Counted from the first letter of the stretch, positions 36,739 through 47,463 are shown. The stretch is 64,000 nucleotides of DNA from Lysinibacillus sp. PLM2 (GCA_023168345.1 AP025689.1:3240001-3304000), one strand, 5' to 3'. Notes: generated by a model not told the origin, from the sequence alone. Made by a program: numbers and translations.

Positions 36739-36875
36739 TATAGTGCCGTTCGTTTCCGTTGCAGGCTTCGCTTTCCTCTCCAACGATCGACTTTCAAATT
36801 AAGTGATGAGCAAATATTTTACTATACTTTCTTGTGTCTACTTGTTCGAAATTTACTTTTGTACCAGAATTTTTT

Positions 36876-37472
36876 TTAAAAATTATAATCCTCTTGTAAA
36901 ATAGAGTACATGTAGTGATCTTCCCATACCCCATTAATATATAGTAGCTTTCTTAATAGCCCTTCTTTTACGAATTTTGCACGTTCTAACACTTTAATAG
37001 ATCCAATATTTTTAGGTGATACATAAGCCTCAATGCGGTGTAAGTTTAATTCATTAAATGCAAAATGTATAAGGTGATTTACAGCTTCAGTTGCTATTCC
37101 TTTTTTCGTAAAACGCTCGTCAATAGAATAACCTATAAATGCACTTGAATATGGTAATCTTTTAATTGCATATAGAGAAATATGTCCAATTAATTGATTT
37201 CGTCCTTTTGTGTAAATTCCAAAGGAGTATTCTCTGTTTACTCGCATTAACTGCATACTTTCTAATATTTTACGTAATTGTGCATCCTCTGTATAAAAAT
37301 AATCATCATGTAATGGTTCATACTGAGCCCAATAATACTTATTGTTTGTTAATAATTCAGAAAGACTCCTCGCATCGGACTCTATGAATGTCCTTAAATA
37401 GCATCGATCGCCTTCGATTCTAACCACTTGATCACCTTTTCTCTGAAGTAAATTAAGAAATTTCCTCACCAT
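36876..37472 (-). CDS. GNAT-family N-acetyltransferase (RimJ/RimL type)
   Basis: This 198-residue acetyl-CoA-dependent acetyltransferase has the family order RIEGDRCYLRTFIESDA, then IGHISLYAIKRLPYSSAFIGYSIDERFTKKGIATEAV (the acetyl-CoA-binding motif A). LHRIEAYVSPKNIGSIKVLERAKFVKEG and a terminal W-x-D-H-Y-MYS segment follow. It is probably a protein N-terminal or small-molecule acetyltransferase; the substrate is unknown. The start is uncertain: ATG 37472 follows GGGTG, but a GTG 15 codons further in has AAGGTGATC before it. Confidence 0.85.
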   Translation of the reverse strand: MVRKFLNLLQRKGDQVVRIEGDRCYLRTFIESDARSLSELLTNNKYYWAQYEPLHDDYFYTEDAQLRKILESMQLMRVNREYSFGIYTKGRNQLIGHISLYAIKRLPYSSAFIGYSIDERFTKKGIATEAVNHLIHFAFNELNLHRIEAYVSPKNIGSIKVLERAKFVKEGLLRKLLYINGVWEDHYMYSILQEDYNF

Positions 37473-37558
37473 CGTATCACCCAATCCGTGTCTTTCATTA
37501 TGTTATAGGTTTACCTGCCCCATTACTCTTCAAAATTAACTGCATTAACACAGAGTCA

Positions 37559-38338
37559 TTATTTTTGCCCTTCGTTTTGATCACCATCTAGGTTAATGAT
37601 ATTCTCCTCAATTGATAGACCCCGACGATTTAACTCTTCCTTAACGAATGTAATAGTTTCCCTTAATACTTTTATGCGTGCATATTGCTTATTATTTCCT
37701 GGTATCAGAACCCATGGTGCATGTTTATAATGGGTTTTTGCGAACATTTCGTTTGCACATTCAATATAGTCTTCAAATTTATCGCGATTACGCCAATCTT
37801 CTTCAGTTAGCTTCCATTGTTTGTATGGATCATTTAAACGATCATGAAATCTTTTTAACTGCTCATCCTTATCAATATGAATCCAAAATTTAAGAAGTAT
37901 ATAACTTTCATCTGTTAATGTTTTTTCAAATGAATTAATTTCTTCATAGGCTCTTTTCCATTCGTCGGTTGTTGCAAACCCCTCAATTCTTTCGACTAAT
38001 ACTCTACCGTACCAAGAGCGATCGAATATCCCTATTTGACCGTGTTGGGGAAGCTTTCTCCAAAATCGTTGTAAATAATGATATCTTTTTTCATGTTGTT
38101 GTGGTGCAGAAATAGGATGAACGATAAGCCCTCTGGGATCTAGTCTTTGTGTTAATCTTTTTATGGCTCCACCTTTACCAGCAGCGTCCATTCCTTCAAA
38201 AGCTAAAATGAGTCCTATTTTATTTTTAAATAGAAATTGCTGAATACTTAGCATTTCATACTGTAATTGCTTTAACTCTTTTTTATACTCTTTTTTCTCC
38301 AAAGACTTTGATAAATCCAGTTCTTCAATTCTTCCCAA
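37559..38338 (-). CDS. polyphosphate kinase 2 family protein
   Basis: This 259-residue PPK2 enzyme transfers phosphate between polyphosphate and nucleotides. Walker A is EGMDAAGKGG (about residue 48-57). The lid region PQQHEKRYHYLQRFWRKLP and Walker B IFDRSWYGRVLVER are followed by KFWIHIDKDEQLKRF and the C-terminal APWVLIPGNNKQYAR. Single-domain length suggests the class I or III group, acting on ADP/GDP or AMP/ADP. The start is a TTG (38338) or the preceding GTG (38341); AGAGGTGA is the ribosome binding site. Confidence 0.92.
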   Translation of the reverse strand: MGRIEELDLSKSLEKKEYKKELKQLQYEMLSIQQFLFKNKIGLILAFEGMDAAGKGGAIKRLTQRLDPRGLIVHPISAPQQHEKRYHYLQRFWRKLPQHGQIGIFDRSWYGRVLVERIEGFATTDEWKRAYEEINSFEKTLTDESYILLKFWIHIDKDEQLKRFHDRLNDPYKQWKLTEEDWRNRDKFEDYIECANEMFAKTHYKHAPWVLIPGNNKQYARIKVLRETITFVKEELNRRGLSIEENIINLDGDQNEGQK

Positions 38339-38454
38339 CACTCTCACCTCTGCATATAGTATGATTTTATTTTACAAAAATTTGTATGTTATTGGAATTT
38401 GTTGTTGAATAATATTTATATGTATATAATTTCTATAGAAAGGGGTGAACAACT

Positions 38455-39189
38455 ATGGTTCGGTTAATCATCTTATCGCTATCCATCATTGTAGGTTTAT
38501 TATTTACGATTAATGCATTCTGGCTACAATGGAATGGTGTTTCTACTGTAGAAATTCTTAATCGTTTACCTGTTTTATTCGCACCTTCTAATTACGTCTA
38601 TTTATTTTGGATTGTTCTATTCGTTTTTCTTATAATCTGGATATTTAAGTTTTTCCAATTTTATAAAGGAAATCAAAGTGCAATTTCATCTGTGCAAGTG
38701 TATTTAACTGTCTTTATTGTACTTTTTCAAATTTCGTCTATTATTATTTGGCACAATGAACAATTCATAATTTCATTAATCCTAATGGGACTACAGCTTA
38801 TTTTGCTATTTTCACTTTATTTGACCTACCCATTAAAGAAAGAGGCAATTCAATTACGCTATCCTGTTGCAATGTATTTTAGTTGGACTCTCTTTTTATT
38901 CATTTTATATTTTTGTTATCTATTAGTACATATAGAATGGAATGGTTTTGGTTTAAGCAAAGCTTTATGGGCTGTATTACTAATGACGTTAGGAGTCGCT
39001 ATCATGATGCATCTCCGCTATCATCATCATGATATTGTTTCTCCACTTGTATTTATTTGGTGTTATGTAGGAATTGCGATTTCAAATGGTTTTGATGAAC
39101 TTTTAGTATCAACTGCTGCGTTGTTTTTAAGTGGTGTTTTGATCGCCGGTATCATATTTATTAAAAAAAATCCTGCCCCCTCGAAATAA
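38455..39189 (+). CDS. polytopic membrane protein distantly like TspO/MBR proteins
   Basis: This 244-residue protein has about seven to eight hydrophobic helices and no large loop. The first 60 residues (NAFWLQWNGVSTVEILNRLP, then APSNYVYLFWIVLFVFL) follow the pattern of TspO-related 'tryptophan-rich sensory proteins' of Bacillales, where NG.(S/T)T.EI precedes a (T/A)P..Y.F..W segment. The rest is too generic to judge. Function is unknown. AAAGGGGTG precedes the ATG. Confidence 0.6.
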   Translation: MVRLIILSLSIIVGLLFTINAFWLQWNGVSTVEILNRLPVLFAPSNYVYLFWIVLFVFLIIWIFKFFQFYKGNQSAISSVQVYLTVFIVLFQISSIIIWHNEQFIISLILMGLQLILLFSLYLTYPLKKEAIQLRYPVAMYFSWTLFLFILYFCYLLVHIEWNGFGLSKALWAVLLMTLGVAIMMHLRYHHHDIVSPLVFIWCYVGIAISNGFDELLVSTAALFLSGVLIAGIIFIKKNPAPSK

Positions 39190-39209
39190 TTTAGGGGACA
39201 GGATTTTTT

Positions 39210-39212
<3 letters not shown>
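39167..39212. terminator. bidirectional terminator between the TspO-like gene and map
   Basis: AATCCTGCCCC (39169-39179) pairs with GGGGACAGGATT (39194-39205) with one G-T pair. T-rich runs lie on both sides. Confidence 0.88.
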
Positions 39213-39977
<765 letters not shown>

Positions 39978-40145
39978 TTACAATCTCTCTATATAATATA
40001 CCACACATGGAGTAAAGAGATTAGGCGAGTCTGCTTCGTTTTAATCATTTAAATAATATTCGGAATAGAACTTAACAAATTAACCAATAAATGTATTATG
40101 AAATACTCATTAATAAATTTAAGCTTTTCTGATTGGAGGAGTTAT

Positions 40146-40499
40146 ATGTTTAATCCAAAGACCTTATCTGCCCTTAGTTATGTAAGTATTCTATTTGCAC
40201 CTTTTTTACTTCCAATCATTTTGTTCTTTGTTACAAAAGAGAAGGAAGTAAAATATCATGCTAAACGTGCTTCTATTTCTCATCTAATTCCAACCGTTTT
40301 AGGGGCTGCTATATCAATATTCGCATTAATGAGCTTATTTACATTTAACGGAGCTGTTAACGGTGCTGTTTATAACCCATCTTACTTTACAAACTTTATG
40401 ATTTGGATGTTTATTTATTTCATCATATCCTCTGCAATTGTTGTTTGGAATTTAATCCAAGCAGTTCGCGTTTTTCGTCAAAATACTTATGTTCAATAA
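40146..40499 (+). CDS. DUF4870-family membrane protein
   Basis: This 117-residue protein has three membrane helices: LSALSYVSILFAPFLLPIILFFV, then VKYHAKRASISHLIP (the charged H-A-K-R loop typical of DUF4870), then two more helices. Function is unknown. ATG 40146 has GGAGGAG upstream; 16 extra codons to 40098 are open but unlikely. It stands alone with a terminator. Confidence 0.8.
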   Translation: MFNPKTLSALSYVSILFAPFLLPIILFFVTKEKEVKYHAKRASISHLIPTVLGAAISIFALMSLFTFNGAVNGAVYNPSYFTNFMIWMFIYFIISSAIVVWNLIQAVRVFRQNTYVQ

Positions 40500-40530
40500 A
40501 ACGAGTCCAGCAAAGTTGGACTCGTTTTAC
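40497..40530. terminator. bidirectional terminator between the DUF4870 gene and sbcC
   Basis: Arms AAACGAGTCCA (40499-40509) and TGGACTCGTTT (40517-40527) are flanked by T residues on both strands. Confidence 0.9.
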
Positions 40531-43500
40531 TCATTTTAAGATAATTGACGTTTTACTATAACCTTCTTTTAATTTCTCTACTTGAAGAATTGCTGGCATA
40601 GCTGCTTTTAATTCGGCAACGTGAGAAATTACACCGATCATTCTCCCTGATTTTTGTAAATCGATTAATGTATCGATGGCTTTTATCAACGATTCTTCAT
40701 CAAGAGAGCCAAACCCCTCATCTATAAACATCGTATCTATTCTTACATTTCCCTGATAGCTTTGTATAACATCTGCTAACCCTAAAGCAAGACATAATGA
40801 AGCATTAAACTTTTCTCCACCTGATAATGATTTTACGTCCCTAGATTGCCCAGTATACGTATCATAAACATCCAAGCTTAATCCACTTTGACGTCCGTGA
40901 GATTCCTGTCTATCTGAGCACTGGAGATAAAACTGACCATTTGATAGGTTTTTTAATCGTATGTTGGCAGCTTCAGTTATTTGCTCTAAATAGCCCATCT
41001 GAACATACCGTTCAAATGAAACTTTTTTGTTGTTTTGACCGCGTAATACATTATATAAATTAACGATTTGATTCGAAGTTTCTTCAAGGTCAACAATTTC
41101 TTGTCCGATGTGTTGAAGCTTGTTTAGATAATCTAAACAAATTTGTTCAATATTTTTTGATTCATTTAGTATTTGATGTGCTCTTTCATAATCCCTTTTT
41201 AATCCGTCTAGTTCCTCTTGCGCTTCTTTTAAATCTATTTTTTCCTTACCATCTAATTGTTCTTTTTCTATTTTTACTTGTTCAGTTAATGAATGAAGTA
41301 CCTTCGTAAAATTTAAGTATTGATCATATAAATGTTTCTGTTCTAAGTCAGTACGTTTTGATCGAATAAAGTCATCGATACTTTCAAATCTAGCACTTTT
41401 TAAAGCGTCCCTAAATTGTGCTTCGTGTTTTTTTAGATTTTTGATAGCTTCCTCTACTCGCAGTGAAGTGAGCTTTAAGTTTTCTTCAGTAGTAGCGACC
41501 TCTGTTAGGGAAGATTGGTATTGCTTTTGAGCAATTTCCCACTGTTGCTCAAGAGACTTTTTATCCTTTAGAGCCAATTGTAATGCCCCTTGGAGTTCAC
41601 TAAGCGTCTTCAATTCAACAGGAATCGATAATTGCTTTTGTTCTAATATTGTTTTTTGTTGTATGTGTTGGTTAATTTTTTCGTTATACTGCTGTTCCCA
41701 CATTTTAAATTGTGATTCAAGCGTCTGTTCCTCTTGTAAAATAACTTTTAACTGCTTTCGTTTAGTTGAAAGAAGTTCATTTTCCTTTTGTATCTTCTCG
41801 AGTTTTAGGCTTATTTCAGTATATTTTTCAAATAATAATGCTTGGTCTTCAATTTTTACATTATTGCTTTCTAATGTACTTTTTATATTTTCTAATTGTG
41901 TATTTGTTGCATGGATGGTTGCTTGATATTCAAACTTATTTTGTTCAACCTTTGACAATGAATCTTTTAACTGTTTTAGTACTTTTTCGTCTAAAATTTC
42001 ACCATGGTCACGATTTACTACTTGATGTTCTACACTTCCGCAAACTGGACAGGGCTCTCCAGGTAATAATTTTGCGGCTAAAATAGCTGCTTGATTATTT
42101 AACCATTTCAGTTCTTCGATTTCATAATGTTCCTTTGCACTTTCAAAATTATTTAACACTTCTTCATATTGCTCATTAAGTAATGTTAATTTATTTTGGA
42201 TTTCACTATATTGATTTAATAGTTGAATAACTTCTTTAAGTCGATTTTGCTCACCAACAATATCTTGAATCTTCTCTGTGTTTAACTCTAGCTGTTCAAT
42301 AGCAAAATTAAGTTCCCTACGCAAATCTTTTTTTAGTTGAAGTTGATATTCTAGTTGTGTTACTTTCTCTTTATTTTGAGTCGTTTCCTCTTCAATCGAT
42401 GCAACAAGCTTTTGTAGTTTCTCAATTTCTTCAAAGGCAGGAATTAGTTTTTCTAAATCTAGAACTTTTTTTAATGCTGCCTCTCGTTTACTATGATTTT
42501 TTTGTTCATTCTCATATTTTATTTTTGACTGTGATAGCTTTTCTTTAGCAAGCTCTAATTGTCTTGTTACTTGTTCTAACTTCTGTGTTTGAGCATCCCT
42601 TTCATTTTCAAATATTAAAAGCTGTTGATAGATTGGCTCAATTTGGCTCGCCCTTATTGAAGCGTCATATTCAAGTTTCATTCTTTCAAATAATGGATTT
42701 TGCTGCTGAAGCTCTGATAACCTTACTACACTTTTTTCATAGGTCTCGATACGATCATTTAATGTTTTATTAGCAACGAATAATTCATACTTCTGTTTAT
42801 GCATTTCAAATGCTTTCTCGTATAATCTATAATCCTCAACAACTTTATCTTGATAATAGGAAAGCTCTTCCTTCAAGGCATCTTGTATTTGATAGATATT
42901 CGATTGCTTATCTAGAACAGAAAAAAGGTAAGAATCTCGTCTCGGCAATGCTCCTGATATCTGCTCTATATAACTATTCTTTAAGACCTGTGCTTTATTT
43001 AATTGTTGTTCCGCTTGCTGTTTTTTCGTTTCTAGTTTTTGCGCCATTTCACCATAACGATTTGTTTTAAATATTTTCCTAAGGATTTCCTCTTTATTTT
43101 CAGTTTGGGATGTTAATAGCTTTCGAAATTCCCCCTGTGGAAGCATTACAATTTGGCTAAATTGGTCATAGGTTAAGCCGATAATTTCAACAATCTTTTG
43201 GTTAATATCCGTTACTTTTTGTCTTTCAACAGCCGCTACTTCCAAACCATTTTCTTGAATTTCAAATAGCTCATATTTTTCGCCTGTTGCAGCTTTTCTC
43301 CCTTTTTTCACATGAGGTAATTGGCGTAGTACACGATAAGTCTTATTGTGTATTTCAAACACTAGCTCAACAGCCGTATGGACATCGTCTTCTGCAAAGT
43401 CACTTCTTAGCATTTTAGTATCTTTTCGATCTGATCCACTACCTTGTCCATATAAAGCAAAACAAATACCATCAAAAATTGTTGTTTTTCCTGCGCCTGT

Positions 43501-43608
43501 TGTTCCAGAAATGACGAATAGTCGATTATCATGCAATCTCGTAAAATCAATAATTTCTTCTCTTTTGTAAGGTCCAAAAGCACGCATCGTTAATTTTATA
43601 GGCTTCAT
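40531..43608 (-). CDS. sbcC: DNA repair exonuclease subunit SbcC (Rad50-like ATPase)
   Basis: This 1025-residue SMC-type ATPase partners SbcD in opening hairpin DNA and double-strand-break processing. Walker A SGTTGAGKTT lies at residues 34-43. Two long coiled coils (about 180-510 and 530-860) flank the zinc-hook Cys520-Pro-Val-Cys523. Signature LSGGEKFNASL and Walker B MFIDEGFGSLDEE are near the C terminus. The ATG overlaps the sbcD stop by 4 bp (ATGA), so they are co-translated. Confidence 0.96.
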   Translation of the reverse strand: MKPIKLTMRAFGPYKREEIIDFTRLHDNRLFVISGTTGAGKTTIFDGICFALYGQGSGSDRKDTKMLRSDFAEDDVHTAVELVFEIHNKTYRVLRQLPHVKKGRKAATGEKYELFEIQENGLEVAAVERQKVTDINQKIVEIIGLTYDQFSQIVMLPQGEFRKLLTSQTENKEEILRKIFKTNRYGEMAQKLETKKQQAEQQLNKAQVLKNSYIEQISGALPRRDSYLFSVLDKQSNIYQIQDALKEELSYYQDKVVEDYRLYEKAFEMHKQKYELFVANKTLNDRIETYEKSVVRLSELQQQNPLFERMKLEYDASIRASQIEPIYQQLLIFENERDAQTQKLEQVTRQLELAKEKLSQSKIKYENEQKNHSKREAALKKVLDLEKLIPAFEEIEKLQKLVASIEEETTQNKEKVTQLEYQLQLKKDLRRELNFAIEQLELNTEKIQDIVGEQNRLKEVIQLLNQYSEIQNKLTLLNEQYEEVLNNFESAKEHYEIEELKWLNNQAAILAAKLLPGEPCPVCGSVEHQVVNRDHGEILDEKVLKQLKDSLSKVEQNKFEYQATIHATNTQLENIKSTLESNNVKIEDQALLFEKYTEISLKLEKIQKENELLSTKRKQLKVILQEEQTLESQFKMWEQQYNEKINQHIQQKTILEQKQLSIPVELKTLSELQGALQLALKDKKSLEQQWEIAQKQYQSSLTEVATTEENLKLTSLRVEEAIKNLKKHEAQFRDALKSARFESIDDFIRSKRTDLEQKHLYDQYLNFTKVLHSLTEQVKIEKEQLDGKEKIDLKEAQEELDGLKRDYERAHQILNESKNIEQICLDYLNKLQHIGQEIVDLEETSNQIVNLYNVLRGQNNKKVSFERYVQMGYLEQITEAANIRLKNLSNGQFYLQCSDRQESHGRQSGLSLDVYDTYTGQSRDVKSLSGGEKFNASLCLALGLADVIQSYQGNVRIDTMFIDEGFGSLDEESLIKAIDTLIDLQKSGRMIGVISHVAELKAAMPAILQVEKLKEGYSKTSIILK

Positions 43609-44780
43609 TTACTGATCACCATCTCTTTACTTTCACGTTCATCCGTTAACATTTCAGCTAGTACTTCACGGAATAGCTTTTCCGTACTTTCAGATGGCTC
43701 CGTTCCTACAATTTCATTGTAGAAGGCTTTAAACAAACTTAAATCATCTAGCTGTGCTCTTTGTACCGTTACATTTTCTCCGGTTATTATATTTTGTTGT
43801 ATCGTTTTACGCTCAACGTGCATCGCATTCGGGTATACCGTTCGTATTTGTTCCATAGCCCCCACTACTGGCGTAATATCAAGTAAACGTACAAAAACAT
43901 AATCTTCGCTTACTTCATGTTTTAATATATCTTGAAGGGTGCCTTCTACTATTCGTAGATCTCTTCGTGGTTGGAATGTTCTTTTTGAAACGAGTACTTG
44001 TCCCTTTTCATCTAATTCTACAACTAGAAAACCCTTTTCATGATTTGCTTCGGATGAAGAATATTTTAAAGGAGAGCCTGAATATCGAATAGTTTCGTTT
44101 AATACGTAATGCGCCTTATGCAAATGTCCTAATGCTGTATAATGAAATGGTTTGAAATGCTCTGCACTGACATATTCTGAGCCACCGATTGATAATGGTC
44201 TTTCTGAATCACTCGTATTTTCTTCCATTTCTCCATGAGGTGTCACAAAAGCATGTCCAATAAATACCTGACGTTTAGATTTGTCCATATTTTGTTCTAT
44301 CCGCTCAATCACTTTTTGCATCGCTTCATTAAAATTAGATATAGTGTCATCTTCGTATATATTTTTTACAGTCGATGGTTCAGTATAGGGAACTAAATAG
44401 AAATGAACTTCTCCAAACTTATCATGAAGAATAATTGGCTCTATATATTCAGTTAGTTCACCGGCGATATACAGTCCGCTCCCCTTAAGTATTTGATGAC
44501 CGAATCCAACTCGGGTTGGACTATCATGATTCCCTGCGATGCTAAGTACAGGAATTTTCCTTTTTAGTACAATCTCTGCAAGTACGGAATCGAGTAAATT
44601 TACTGCTTCTACAGGAGGAACAGCACGATCATATAAATCCCCTGCAATAATTACGACATCTGGCTGTTCGTCGTCAATGGCCTGTATAAATTGATTTAAT
44701 ACATATTCTTGCTCTTCAGTCATATAAACACCTTGAACAAGCTTCCCTAAATGCCAATCTGCGGTATGAAAGATTTTCAT
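43605..44780 (-). CDS. sbcD: DNA repair nuclease subunit SbcD (Mre11-like)
   Basis: This 391-residue metallophosphoesterase has phosphoesterase motifs in order: Asp8 and His10 in HTADWHLG, GDLYDRAVPP, GNHDSPTR, the GHAFV site, and GHLHKAH. A C-terminal capping domain covers about residues 270-391. It forms the nuclease half of SbcCD. It is the first gene of the sbcD-sbcC operon. Confidence 0.96.
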   Translation of the reverse strand: MKIFHTADWHLGKLVQGVYMTEEQEYVLNQFIQAIDDEQPDVVIIAGDLYDRAVPPVEAVNLLDSVLAEIVLKRKIPVLSIAGNHDSPTRVGFGHQILKGSGLYIAGELTEYIEPIILHDKFGEVHFYLVPYTEPSTVKNIYEDDTISNFNEAMQKVIERIEQNMDKSKRQVFIGHAFVTPHGEMEENTSDSERPLSIGGSEYVSAEHFKPFHYTALGHLHKAHYVLNETIRYSGSPLKYSSSEANHEKGFLVVELDEKGQVLVSKRTFQPRRDLRIVEGTLQDILKHEVSEDYVFVRLLDITPVVGAMEQIRTVYPNAMHVERKTIQQNIITGENVTVQRAQLDDLSLFKAFYNEIVGTEPSESTEKLFREVLAEMLTDERESKEMVISK

Positions 44781-44914
44781 CGTATGACCTCCTATTGTTT
44801 TATATTAATATTCTATCATTTTTCACTATAAAAAAACTACAAATCACGTACAAATGTTCGCTAAAATCTATTGTAAAAATATTACCAATTATTATTGGAT
44901 TTTTCCAGTAAAAA

Positions 44915-44952
44915 AGAAAAAACTGTCTAATGTTTTATGTTAGACAGTTCAA
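44915..44952 (-). terminator. terminator of the aminopeptidase gene
   Basis: Arms AACTGTCTAA (44921-44930) and TTAGACAGTT (44940-44949) are followed on the minus strand by TTTTTCTTTTTT. Confidence 0.93.
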
Positions 44953-44967
44953 CATGCTCTTTTGAAT

Positions 44968-46197
44968 TTAAAATGCCCAGTTTCCTTTTCTAAAGATTGG
45001 TAAAATCGTTCCATCGGATAATATACCATCGATATCCATTTCACTACTACCAATCATAAAATCTTCGTGGGTAATAGATTTATTTATACCTAACTCATCA
45101 AATTGACTTTCGTCTATGTCGCGACCACCTTCATAGCAGGTTGGATATGCCTCTCCAATCGCTAAATGGTTGGATGCATTTTCATCAAATAATGTATTGT
45201 AATATAAAATGCCTGAAGTTGAAATCGGCGATTCATGAGGGACTAAAGCTACTTCACCTAAATAGCATGAGTTTTCATCATTATGGATAAGCTCCTGCAA
45301 TAAATCATTCCCAATTTTAGCTTCTGCTTTGATAATTTTCCCTTCTTCAAAGGTTAACTTAAATTTATCAATAATATTACCCTGATAAGCTAATGGCTTT
45401 GTATTACTAACAAACCCATTTACCCCATATTTGTGTGGCAAAGTAAATACTTCTTCTGTAGGCATATTCGCTATAAACGTAATCCCTTCTGGTGTTTTAC
45501 TGCTTCCACATGACCAAATATGTTTTGTAGGTAATTCAATGGTTAAATCTGTTCCCGGAGCTTTATAATGTAGTTTAGAGAACTTTAATTCATTCAACTT
45601 TGTGGCGCGTTCTTCTAAATTTTTAATATGTTCACGCCATTTCTCAACTGCGCTTTTATCCCCTATTCGAACGGTATTGAAAATGGCTTCCCAAAGTGCA
45701 GAAACTTGTTCATCCTCAGGAAGGTTGGGAAATACTTTTTTTGCCCATGGTTTTGACGGTACTGCAATGATAGACCAAGCAATATCATCATTCATAATAG
45801 CTTTACGATAACGAACTAAAGCTTTACCAGATGCTTTTTGATAAGCAGAAATTCTTGATACTGGTACACCTGCGAGCATATCAGGATCATCTGCATCAAT
45901 CCATAATAGTGCGCCTTTCCGATCGATTACTTCATCACGTTGGGCAGTGATCCATTTGGGAAAGTGGTTAAATTCTTCTTCCCCACCCATTTCATAAAAA
46001 GAACGAGTGAAATATGGATCTGATAAATTAACTTGAACTCTTCCTGCGCCAGCTTCATAGGCTTTTTTTACAACAATACGTGTAAATTCTAATGCTTCAG
46101 TTGATGTATTAATTAATAGGTATTGACCTTTTTGAATATTAACTCCTACTTTTACAGCCAGCTCTGCATATTGTTCTAGTTTTTCGTTAAAATTCAT
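44968..46197 (-). CDS. ampS: M29-family aminopeptidase (AmpS-like)
   Basis: This 409-residue metallo-aminopeptidase is of the thermophilic M29 family. The N-terminal domain carries LINTSTEALEFTRIVVKKAYEAGAGRV. The C-terminal catalytic domain has NMPTEEVFTLPHKYGVNG, LGEVALVPHESPI, LYYNTLFDENASNHLAIGEAY and DFMIGSSEMDIDG. These hold the metal-binding Glu/His/Asp residues and match AmpS in length. ATG 46197 follows GAGAGGG; the gene overlaps nothing and starts four bases past the helicase stop, so the pair may be co-transcribed. Confidence 0.93.
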   Translation of the reverse strand: MNFNEKLEQYAELAVKVGVNIQKGQYLLINTSTEALEFTRIVVKKAYEAGAGRVQVNLSDPYFTRSFYEMGGEEEFNHFPKWITAQRDEVIDRKGALLWIDADDPDMLAGVPVSRISAYQKASGKALVRYRKAIMNDDIAWSIIAVPSKPWAKKVFPNLPEDEQVSALWEAIFNTVRIGDKSAVEKWREHIKNLEERATKLNELKFSKLHYKAPGTDLTIELPTKHIWSCGSSKTPEGITFIANMPTEEVFTLPHKYGVNGFVSNTKPLAYQGNIIDKFKLTFEEGKIIKAEAKIGNDLLQELIHNDENSCYLGEVALVPHESPISTSGILYYNTLFDENASNHLAIGEAYPTCYEGGRDIDESQFDELGINKSITHEDFMIGSSEMDIDGILSDGTILPIFRKGNWAF

Positions 46198-46201
46198 GCC
46201 T

Positions 46202-47344
46202 TTACCCTCTCTTTTCAATCGTTTTTGAATTACCTTCCTCCAGTTTTCCTTTGTACCACATCTTTTGAACTGGTTTTACATTTAATTCTCTAGTTAACTT
46301 TTTATAAATTTTCTCATCTTTATAAGAGAGTAAAGTTAAAACCTCACCATCAGCTCCTGCACGTCCTGTACGACCTGAACGATGCAAATATTGTTCTATA
46401 GTATGTGGCACATCTACATGAATAACATGAGTCAATCCTTCAATATCAAGTCCTCGTGCAGCTAAATCCGTTGCAATTAGAATCCTTGCTTCTCCCTTAC
46501 GAAAGGCATCTAACGCTTTTTTTCTTTCTTCTTTTTTCATATCTGCATGTAATGTAACGACCTTCGCATCATGATATTTTAATTTTGATTCTTTCATAAT
46601 CACTTGGTCCACATTATTACTAAATGCTAACCCTCTTAAGCCCTCTATATTTGCGAGTCTTCTTAGCATTTCTGTTTTATCACGTTCGTCTACTTTAATA
46701 AATGAATGAATCACCTTACCGACTTTCACCATATCTTCAGGTTTTATTTGAATATGAACTGGTTCAAACATCAAGCGACTTGCAACAAGTTTAATTTCAT
46801 CTGTAATTGTTGCAGATACAACAACTACCTGTCGCCCGTAAGCCGCACCTTCAATAAAAGACTTTACCACTACTCGATAATCGCGACTTAATAACTGATC
46901 ACATTCATCAAGTACAATAGTTTCAATTTCTTTTAGTTTTAATTTATTGGCTTTAGCTAATTCGTTTAATCGACCAGGTGTTCCAACAACAATTGTTGGT
47001 TTTTTCTTTAATTTTTCAATTTGACGCGCAGAATTCGCACCACCAATAAGCTGTTGAACTGTGATATCTGTTCCACTAATCCATTCACGAATTACCTCTA
47101 CAATTTGCATTGCCAATTCTTGTGATGGTGCGACTATTAACGCTTGCGTCTGTTTTTTTCGCCCGTCCACTTTATTTAAAATTGGTAGCACATAGGCTAA
47201 TGTTTTCCCTGAGCCTGTCGGAGATTCTGCAACTATATCTTTTCCTTCAATCATTGCAGGAATCATTTCATCCTGTACCTTCATTGTCGTTTCAAATTTC
47301 CACTTACTTTGTATTGTTTCATCTAATAAATTAATAACTGACAT
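46202..47344 (-). CDS. yfmL: DEAD-box-type RNA helicase YfmL with a DECD motif
   Basis: This 380-residue minimal helicase core has both RecA-like domains. Motif I is SPTGSGKT, Ia PSQELAMQI, Ib TPGR, and motif II D146-E-C-D149 (Cys in place of the usual Ala). Motif III is SAT, and motif VI HRSGRTGRAG. The short C-terminal tail lacks an RNA-binding domain. Size, context and composition fit YfmL, which helps 70S ribosome assembly in B. subtilis. The Cys in motif II is unusual but does not affect the metal-binding acids. Confidence 0.9.
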   Translation of the reverse strand: MSVINLLDETIQSKWKFETTMKVQDEMIPAMIEGKDIVAESPTGSGKTLAYVLPILNKVDGRKKQTQALIVAPSQELAMQIVEVIREWISGTDITVQQLIGGANSARQIEKLKKKPTIVVGTPGRLNELAKANKLKLKEIETIVLDECDQLLSRDYRVVVKSFIEGAAYGRQVVVVSATITDEIKLVASRLMFEPVHIQIKPEDMVKVGKVIHSFIKVDERDKTEMLRRLANIEGLRGLAFSNNVDQVIMKESKLKYHDAKVVTLHADMKKEERKKALDAFRKGEARILIATDLAARGLDIEGLTHVIHVDVPHTIEQYLHRSGRTGRAGADGEVLTLLSYKDEKIYKKLTRELNVKPVQKMWYKGKLEEGNSKTIEKRG

Positions 47345-47415
47345 GTTTTTCCCACCTTTACTTCTTCGTGTTTAGTTTACCATATTCGGCATAAAATACA
47401 CGAAGGCTAATCACA

Positions 47416-47463
47416 ATTAAAAAGGTTAACTCGAAAGTATGGATCTTTCGAATTAACCTTTTC
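47416..47463 (-). terminator. terminator of the aspartate racemase/D-Asp ligase operon
   Basis: Near-perfect 17-bp arms (47421-47437 and 47446-47462), core CGAAAG/CTTTCG with AAGGTTAA/TTAACCTT, are followed by T residues on the minus strand. Confidence 0.93.
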
